The position numbers and the translations under genes are program-made. A model generated the notes under the pieces. It was not told where the DNA came from. It did not search any database and saw only the letters and a list, made by a program, of their open reading frames with translations. 64,000 bases of DNA from Glandiceps talaboti (lineage: Eukaryota; Hemichordata; Enteropneusta; Spengelidae), in NCBI RefSeq assembly GCF_964340395.1, contig NC_135555.1, forward strand, positions 18,138,346-18,202,345, given 5' to 3'. Below, in pieces: positions 11,666 to 21,500 of the stretch (positions within the stretch are counted from its first letter, which is position 1; each line of letters starts with the position of its first letter).

Positions 11666-14600
11666 ATGGACGATTACGAGAACGAATATGGAGGCTGGGA
11701 AGACGAATTATCAGTGAGTAACTACGTCCAATTTCAAACATTTTCATTCAAGATTAAGTATTTCGAGGAAAACCCACGTGCATTACGTTCAGCAGCTGTT
11801 TACATTATAGTGTACCTCCATGGATGAACTCTGCAGTGTGCCAATGTTGTGACGTTTGTGATGTAATTGAAGTATGCTGAGTAAAGATTAATATAATTGA
11901 GAGTTGAAAACAGCTTGGTTTTGTTAATTTGTGGAAACTGTGGAATAATTCCCCGGCTCTGTAATTACGAGTTACATATAGGTGCAGCAGAGTTCCATGA
12001 TGTTGTTTACCCTTGAGTCTGACAACACTCTCGGCCCAAGTCCCCATTTACTCGCCAATCCTCCACAACCCCATTGCATACACATTCACACACACACACA
12101 CACACATATGTATATTATACATGCACATATACAGCCAAACCTCCACTTATCTCTATTTGAACAGAAAAAAGCAAACAGTAGGAAGCCATGATAAAATTAT
12201 TTTATAAATTACATGTAAAAATCCAAAATGAATACCCAAATGCTCATCCATATGGCCACTTTAACAAAAACAATGAAGAGGTTATTAATAAAGTTTTGAT
12301 AAAGGAGGAATTTCCGTTGTTATATTAATTTAGAATTCTTTGTATTGACAGAACTCTGGCCATTTCTTGGATGACAATGACCAGGAACCAGATGATGCAG
12401 CTGTACAGTCTGAATGCTTGGTCAATTTCTCCAGAAAAGATTACATTATGGAACCAGAAGTCTTCAAAGACTTACAAAGGTAACACTTTGACATACCACT
12501 AGACTAAAAAGATTCGTTGTTGTTAGTTTTGTTGTTGTTGTTGTTGCTGCTGTTGCTGTTGTTGTTGTTGTTGTTGCTGCTGCTGCTGCTGCAGTTGTTT
12601 CATTCAAAATGGCAGAAATCCACTGGTCCTGGGTCCAGGACTAACAATTTTTTGGGCGGACCACACAAATTTTACCTTGTCTGGTCCGTCAAACCAGTAC
12701 CTTACTGTTAATAACGATGTTAAAAAGTCGTCTGAATATACAGATTCATAGGTAAGATTTAATGTTTCACGTTAGCGGGACCTGGGACCACTAATTCTTT
12801 CAGCAGGACCACTGGATTTTTTAAGGCACTGGTCTGTGGACCACCAGTTTTCATAATGATTTGTTCACCCCTGCACATCTAAAGTTAAAAGGAATATCTG
12901 TGATGACTGAATATTCTTGAAAATGCAACATTACTTTGATATGTTGGATAATTTTAGCGATACTTTGCATATGTGTCTCTTACAATTTTGAAATTAATGC
13001 TGCCCAGAATAATATTTCTGACAATAAACCTGAAATAAAACCATTTACTTGAATACTGAAAAAAAAGAAAACATTTCGAAAAAAAAAAATTGTTTCTGCA
13101 CACATCTTTTTTCCCCGTATTTGTTCAGCCCATGCAGTTTGCAGATCTGGGGAGACACACAAAAATAACTCTCCCTTCTTCAGTGAAGAAAACTGCAGAG
13201 CTAATCATAAACAAGCAAATGACATCTGCTCCACATATACACTTGCTCTACAGTACTAAATAAAAAGAACAGTAACTGTCATAAATATATTTAAATAGAT
13301 TGAGTGAGTGACAGGTTTGTTGAGAATTTAAAAAAAAAATTGTGTCGTCACACCACTTTAGACTAAATGTCCTGATCAGAGACAATTCTTTTTTTTTTTT
13401 TGGCCTTATACGATATTTACCAACATATCTTTTCTTTGACAAAATTTGAGAAATGTGTACTTTGTAGTTATTGTATAGTGCAATTCCTTATTATAATTAT
13501 GATTTATCTTTTTTAATGGTACATGTAGGTACTTTAGAGCTGGTGGGGCACCAGAACAAGTTGTAGAACTTTTATCAGAGAATTACTCAGCTGTAGCTCA
13601 GACTGTCAACTTATTTGCTGAGTGGCTTATATCAACAGGTAAATACCAAAAATCATAAGTACACATTCAGACAATATTTAGTGGACAGTAGCCGTCAACA
13701 TTACCACCACTGACTGTAACTTTCAAACTTTATGTTTTACGTAGCAGAAGCATGTAATATTCACTTGCAATGAAGAAATATTGAGAAACAGCTCATCATT
13801 GTAGTATTTCAAAAAGGATAATAGTGTACTAAAGGCATACATTTAGCAACAATCTCCATTAAGCAAAGAGAAAAGACTTACAAGGGAATTTTTTGTTTTT
13901 ATCTTAGTGAAAGGAAACAATGGAAAAACAGTATGACCATAATATAGTTCTTTATAGAGTGGAAGGGTCTACCCTATGATTTCATAACAGTGAACAGTAA
14001 TGACATGACATAACATAACATAACATAACTTAACATAACATAACATAACATAACATACTAGTAACTGTCATTTTGTCATGCAAATTAACTTCTGTATGAT
14101 TTTCTCAGGAGAGTACTGCATAGTCTAATTAATAGTAACCATCAATTTATAGATATAACTATTTATCATTTTGAATTATTTTATTTATTTATTTATTTTT
14201 TTTTTTTTTTACTTGTTTACTATCTGTATAAAGGTGTGAATGCTGCCGAGGTACAACAGATGGTGGAGAATCATATGAAAGGACTCATTCTGAAACATTT
14301 TGACCCCAAGAAAGCTGACTCTATATTCAGCGATGAAGGAGAGGTAATGTAGAATATTAATACTAATCAATGTGAAACAACATTGACAAAGTCTGTGTTT
14401 GTAACTCTGCAAAAAAGCTGTTAAAAGTTTGCTATTGTACGTACATAATAACAAAGATTTTACACATTTATTAATCTCTTGCAATTTACTGTAAACCTGC
14501 ATATTTTCACGACTAGAAAATTTTGCGATTTTACAGTCTTCATGTAGTTCACAAAGATTAATTTTCACTAATAACCATACTGGTACATTGCATTATGCAG

Positions 14601-15532
14601 AAATTTTCACGTTTTTGTTTTGTAGCGAAATTAGCGAAAATAAATCATACGCGAACATTTCCAGGTTTACAGTATTTAGTTGACATAAAAGGACTTGACA
14701 TAAAAGTGTTTTTATAAATTAAAAATCCAAAATAAATACCCAATCCTCATCCGTATGGCCACTTTAATCCGAATTCGTTGCTATGAACACTCCTGTAATA
14801 CAAATACACATATATGTACCTCTGGAATAAGAACATGTGTTTGCTAAGAGATGGTATAGAATGTTAATCAGAATTTGATAATATGGATAATACTCCTGTA
14901 TTAATATTTAACATATGTATGTATATTGTACCTCTGTAATATGAACAGTTGTTTCCATGTAACTTTTGTTGTTTGAGAAATGTGTCATTTGCTAAATTTA
15001 GCCATCAGATGACAAAAGGGACCTTATGGGCCAAATTTTCAAATTTGAGTTTCCACTGGATTTAGATACCTGACCATCTCAGCTTTCATATGAGTGGTGC
15101 CATTCACCAAGGTTAGGGTTGATTTGTGGAAAAATAGTCATTTGAATATTTATGTGTCATCAGTGCTAATTGAATGAAATGCTACTGGATGTTCACCATC
15201 AGGCAGCCTTTCTTTGATCATTGCATTAGTATGTCTGGTTTTCTCTTCATCATTTTCATTTTGAGAAGTTTAGGCCTTGCTTGTGCCCATATTGGGAGTA
15301 TTATGACAGAAAGAAAGGCAAAGGTAAGTTATAGATGACATGTATTAATCACAGGTAGTAAGTATGTCATCCTTGTGTCTGATCTATTGACAGACCCCAG
15401 CATGGCTAGAAAACATGATCCAACATTCAACATGGAGGGCGCTATTTTACAAACTTGCAGAAGAGTATCCAGAATGTCTGATGTTGAATTTCACAATTAA
15501 GGTATAGTAATATTATAGCTTGGGGAGAATAA

Positions 15533-15564
<32 letters not shown>

Positions 15565-18500
15565 TGTGGTTAGTCTTTGTAGGAGTGTGTCAACCCTACC
15601 CCTACCCCCAATCTCTTACCTTATCATCTATTTTGACAAAAAAAGCTATACCTCATTGTCAACCATGCATCTTTTAGTAAGACCCACAGGAATGGTAGTA
15701 GTCATTTGCAGTATTTAATACCATGAAGGATGGGGTAAAATCAGAAGTTTATTGTAAATTTGCCATGGTAGGCTTTTACCTTGTCAGGCTTGGGAAGTGT
15801 TTTGTAAATGGGGATTCGGGCAAGCATACCCCATTTTCATGTAAAGTATACAGTATGTACACCCCACTGTAGAACAATTGGCCGAAAAACATACCCCAAA
15901 GTGTGTAACATTTTGTGTAACCTCCTTTTGAAATATACATAAAAACGTTATTCTCTTTTGCATCTGATGAATAAACAATTCAATTCAATTATCGTTAAAT
16001 TCTGAACTTCCCCTATCAATGTAGTAAATAAAATCCAAGAAATGAAATCCAAAGTCATGATTCAAAGAAAGTTTCTTGGACACTGGGACTATCAAATCAG
16101 ATCATTTCATTAGGGAAATCAGAGTTTATGACAGTGAGTTTCATGTATGTATGTTGAGTGAAATTATTTACTTTTTCTCATTTCAGTTGATATCTGATGC
16201 AGGCTACCAAGGTGAAATCACCAACATATCAACTGCTTGTCACCAAATAGAGATTTTCTCCAGAGTGTTGAGGACTTCAGTGTCTAAGTTACTAGAAGGG
16301 ACTGAGGAATTTGAAAAACAGCTACCAGAGTTTACTGTAAGTGCCTGTCCTGATAACAAAAAATTAATATCAGTAAGCTATTTTGTAAATTTCAGAGCTT
16401 TTGTGCCTTTTCACAACGAAAAACCTGGTCATATTACCATTAAACTGTAATGTGCGAATAGGTCATTCCAGACTGCAAACAGGAAATTGAGAATACAGCG
16501 CCCTCGCTCAAATTGGGGGTATCATCACCTCATAGTAGCTTTTCTTATGGGCTTTGTCCCTTGTATTCTGTAGAAGTGTAAATCAGGGATGTTTTTCGTA
16601 TTGTTCAGACATCGAGTAAAGCAGCAGTGCGCTATGATTAACCAAGTAACCTATACCATGTATACCCTCTAGGTACACACAGACAGGAAGTAGAGCACCA
16701 CCATGGCAAATTTTGGAAAGGCCAATTGCCCATAATATACTAGTACTCTACATGGTGTAAAAAGAATTTTTGAAGTTAAAGCTTCTATCTGAATCCAGTC
16801 TATTCTCAAGTGTTTTCAATGGTTTTTTTTCCCCCAGAAAATGGTTTGTCATGGAGAACATACCTACTTGTTTGTACAAACACTTCTACAAGTTTTGGGA
16901 TTGGATCAACAAGCTGCATCTGTCATCAGAAGACTAACGGAAGAACTGCAGAAATCAGCTACAGAAAAGTAAATACATATGTATAGCGCCCTCTAGTGGC
17001 ACAACCTAGACATCTAAAAGAAACTGTAATGATGATTTTGTCGACATTGCCAGTAAATGGCACATTGAGAGATATGAGACTACTATTAATGTAGAGAAAA
17101 GTAAAAGGTCGGAAAGCTATCATGCGTCGTTATGTAGTACAGTCTAGTGATGAGATGTTACAGTGTGGTCAGTTCATATTGTATAATATTAATTGTCTTT
17201 CTCCATCACAAAGCATGAAGTACAAAAAATTAATATTTGCATGCACTGAATGTAAGTAGTTAGTACAAAGAGTATATAAACTACACACTATAGCATAGTC
17301 TTGCTGAAAATGACATGCTTGTCCTGTATAGCCTTTGTAAAGTTTAGCATGTAACCCCTGTATTTTCAGTACTGTATTGTAATAAGTACATTGATCAGTT
17401 GCCAGGGGCAACATGGTATTAATGATATTAAAGCCCAATCAATACTTTTCACTTTTCAAATGTTGGTGTTTTTCATATCTTCCAAAATGTAATGATTCTT
17501 TTTCTTACATATCAGGACTTATGACGTGAGTGGTCTGAGTTTAGCATTAACCAGTGCAGCTTTGTATCCTAGAGCTTGTCAGGCAATAGGTTCTATGTTG
17601 TCTAGGAGTGCACTCAACCCAGCTGATATTACTGTTGTAAGTATAATGGTGTATGTTACTGAAGAATCATACATTTTCATGATTAAATGTCATTGGAAAT
17701 ACTTCCTTATAGGACCTTGCATGTAGAGAGATTTTACATGAAGGTTTGTCAGTATTGGTGAAATGTCATAAGATTTCACCAACATAGACAAAGATAACAT
17801 TTTGTTCCAAACACAAGAGTGAGAATTAATACCTGAAACTTTTGACAAAGTACAACAGTATTTGTCAACAGAATGACACACTACTGTGTTTCGATTACGT
17901 CACCTAACGGACTTGTGTGCCTCATAAGATGTCACATGTGTCTTGAAGTTTGTATCACCCTCTGTCTCTAGGTTTGTATCACCCTCTGTCTCGAGGTTTG
18001 TATCACCCTCTGTCTCTAGGTTTGTATCACCCTTTGTCTCTAGGTTTGTATCACCCTCCGTCTCTAGATTTGTATCACCCTCCGTCTCTAGGTTTGTATC
18101 ACCCTCTGTCTCTAGGTTTGTGTATCACCCTTTGTCTCTAGGTTTGTATCACCCTCTGTCTCTAGGTTTGTATCACCCTCCGTCTCTGGGTTTGTATCAC
18201 TGTCCGTCCCTAGGTTTGTATCACCCTTCGTCTCTAGGTTTGTATCACCCTCTGTCTCTAGGTTTGTATCACCCTCCGTCTCTAGGTTTGTATCACCCTC
18301 TGTCTCTAGGTTTGTATCACTGTCCGTCCCTAGGTTTGTATCACCCTCCGTCTCTATGTTTGTATCACCCTCCGTCTCTAGGTTATGTAGCCTTTGTGAA
18401 AGAAAATCAAAGTATACCATCAGACAAGTGTCTTCTCATTAACATGATGCCACCACTATGGTTTGTGAATCCCCAAGCTACATGAATGTAAACCAACCTT

Positions 18501-21500
18501 TACATACTACAAACAAACTACTATGCATATGTTTATTTTCAATTCTTTGAACAAAAGCATTTTAGCAGAAAGACAACATTTCATAGTTTCAATTACAATT
18601 TCAATTGAAACCGTCTTCTGTTACACCTGATATGAATTCTGGTCTCGAACTGGCTGTGGAAAAGGGCCGTGCTTTGGGTATTGATCTCGAAGATCGCACT
18701 TGTAAAATATGTATGTCAACAAATATTGAAGATGAATACCATTTGACTTTAGTTTGTCCCCTGTACCAAAATCTCAGACAAAAGTACTTACCAGAATGGT
18801 CATATGTAAATCCTACTATTGAAAAGTTTTATTCACTTATGTCGTCAAACAAAGGTCCAGTAATTCTAAACCTAGCTGCGTATGTATATAGAGCAGATAT
18901 TTTAAGAAAGGAATTCTGCTAATTTGTTTTCTGTACACTTCCGTGAGATTTTGTAATCTAGTACTGTAAATTTTTTTTGCGATATGGGCTGGAGGCCTTA
19001 AGAAGCAATAAACCATTATTATATTATATAGATATGAATGCTAAAATGATTGTGGTCCTTTACCGTTTTACTTGGGTGTTATCAATTAGTAAGCAGGGAT
19101 CAACGTATCTTGCTTTCTGAATATGCCATGTTCCAGTTATAGGAAAGATAAAACATCTCCTGGGTTGGCCACTAGGAGTGCTGTTTGCAAACCATTTGGT
19201 GAGGGTCAGATTAGTGGAGTAATTGTAGCAAATATGAAGTTACTACTTATTTTCTATGTTGTTCCCACCATACTGTTTTATAGTATCGACTACCAGTAAT
19301 CAAAACTTGCCTAAAACCACTCCTATAATGCTCTTTTAAGAACCCACAGAGTGCTCTCAAACCCATTTCATTCACTGCTTCATACATTGCTATATAACAA
19401 GTGGCCATGACAAAAATGGTAGCCCTCATTTTCCCAAATCTGGTGCGCCCTCTTGTGGTGGTTACCTGAGAAATGGCCCGACCTTCAGTAACTGCAATAT
19501 GGCGTATTGTGCCATACATGTTCATTTATCACAACAACCATTCACCCATTTATACTTACAAGTCACATGTTTTTGGGGGTTTTTTCTTCAACAGTTATTC
19601 AAGATGTACAGCAGTCCTGATCCTCCACCAGTAGAATTAATAAGAATACCACAACTCTTAGAAATATTTGTCCAAACTTTCTTCAAACCCGGAACAAAAT
19701 TGCACCAAGAACACAAACACAAATATGTCTTTGTTCTGGCCTATGCTGTCAGTGTACACGAGTCTTGGCAACAGGTTAGTCACTTTTGTTGTAAAATATT
19801 ATACAGGATAATGATTGTTGCTGGGCATTTTGAAATCTGAAAAGAAATTGGAAACTCACCATATTTAAAAGAAAGTCTGAAACCCACAATCTTTTGATTT
19901 TCTTTTTGATTTTTTTTTGATTTTTTCGTAATTTTTTGTAATTTGTATTTTTCCCATAGCGAGAATACAGTATTCATTGAATATTTTTCATTTTGGATGA
20001 TGACCCCAGCTCTTTTTTTCTTGATTTTTACTGAGAACAAGTTCTTGAACAAAGTAGGACTTTTTATATCTAAGGCGTATACTGCATTCACTTCACAGTT
20101 TATTTTCAGTTTCCTCCATATATATGTTTCTAGTGAATATAATGTTTGACCTTTGACCCCCCCCCCCCTCTATGTACAGGGTCAGAGACTGTCAATAAAC
20201 AAAGATGAAGTGAAGGCCACATCCCAGGCACTAGAAAGAGTTCATAATATATGTTCTAATGAGAGAAAGGGAGCCACAGAATTAGTTGCTGAAACACAAG
20301 TCCTCTATCAGTGTATACGGTAAGAAGATATGTCACACTTTGATTTCTGTTGTTTTTATTTATTTATAAGTTACAATAAATCTTTTATTTACTCTGTTGT
20401 ATAGTTTTGATTTCTGGCATGATATAAAAGACTTAGAAATGTTATACCCGTGTTTCAGAGACATTATCGGTATGTCATAATTTTGAGATTGACTGAAAAA
20501 GGTCAAATGTCATCGTTGTGTCGTACCTTGCAGGAAATGTTCTGAGAAGTGTACTACACAATTATTTGTATCCTCTTATGTTTATCTTGACTAAAAGTGA
20601 ATACATGAAGGTGGGGGATATGTCTTCAATGAAGACTTGTTGTCAAGAGTGATTGTACAGTAACCAATGTTTCTCTTCCTCCTACTTCAGGTATCCGATA
20701 GTGGGTGTAGGAGTTCTATTCTGGATAGCACAGACTGTATCAGAACCTAGTTACTTTCAAAGGTTAACAGATCATACACCGTTACATCTAGCACTCTTAG
20801 ACGAGGTATGTTGCCATCATTTCGATATGGAGTAATTGTATAAACTCTCAACACCTATCCAATATAGAACCGTTTCTTTTTCAAACACAGTTCAGTCAAA
20901 CACTCTCATGCACATGTTAGCAAATACAGGAGGGTGATACATAACTTTTGTTGTCAATGTTTCTCCGATTTACAGATTCTTGACATGTATGTAAATTTAT
21001 ACTTGTATGTATGGGGCATGTGTTGTATGAAATAAGAATCTGTCTGGGTAGATCTTCAAAGTGAATGAAGTATATTACATTAATTTGAAACTTTATTGGC
21101 TTTCCCGGCACAGCTAGCTTATAAAGTGTATTAGAAATATCTTGACTCAAAAGTTTGGATTCTCTTGCAGTGACCTATGACCTCAGTGACCTTTGACCTC
21201 TGACTTCATGTTCAACTTTGTGCTTTCTCCAGAGATGACTCCTTACCTCATTTCTAAATTTGTGTATGCAAATTTTGCAATGACCTCTGACCCCATTTTC
21301 AATATATATTCTGGTTTTCAGACGACCTATGACCTTATATGTGATGACCTCTGACCCTGTGTTCATTTATTTCCTGTTTTCAGATTAGTAGTTGTCATCC
21401 ATTGTACCATGCCAGTGTGTTACAGTTACTTATAGATTTGTTTGAAAAAGTTTATCCAGATTTAGATGTGTTAGTACAGGTAGGAAACATATCTTTCTAG

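Noticed and set aside
16076-16450. 124-codon open frame starting with MDTGTIK
   Set aside because: Only the part from 16187 to 16336 is the real NELFCD exon 6. The rest is read-through into both introns.
17943-18485. 180-codon open frame with FVSPSVSR-type repeats
   Set aside because: It is a 24-bp minisatellite inside a NELFCD intron. Its frame stays open only because the unit length is a multiple of three.
18605-18922. Independent host gene
   Set aside because: The zinc-knuckle pattern, position inside an intron and 3' tail fit a LINE remnant. No upstream exons were found.
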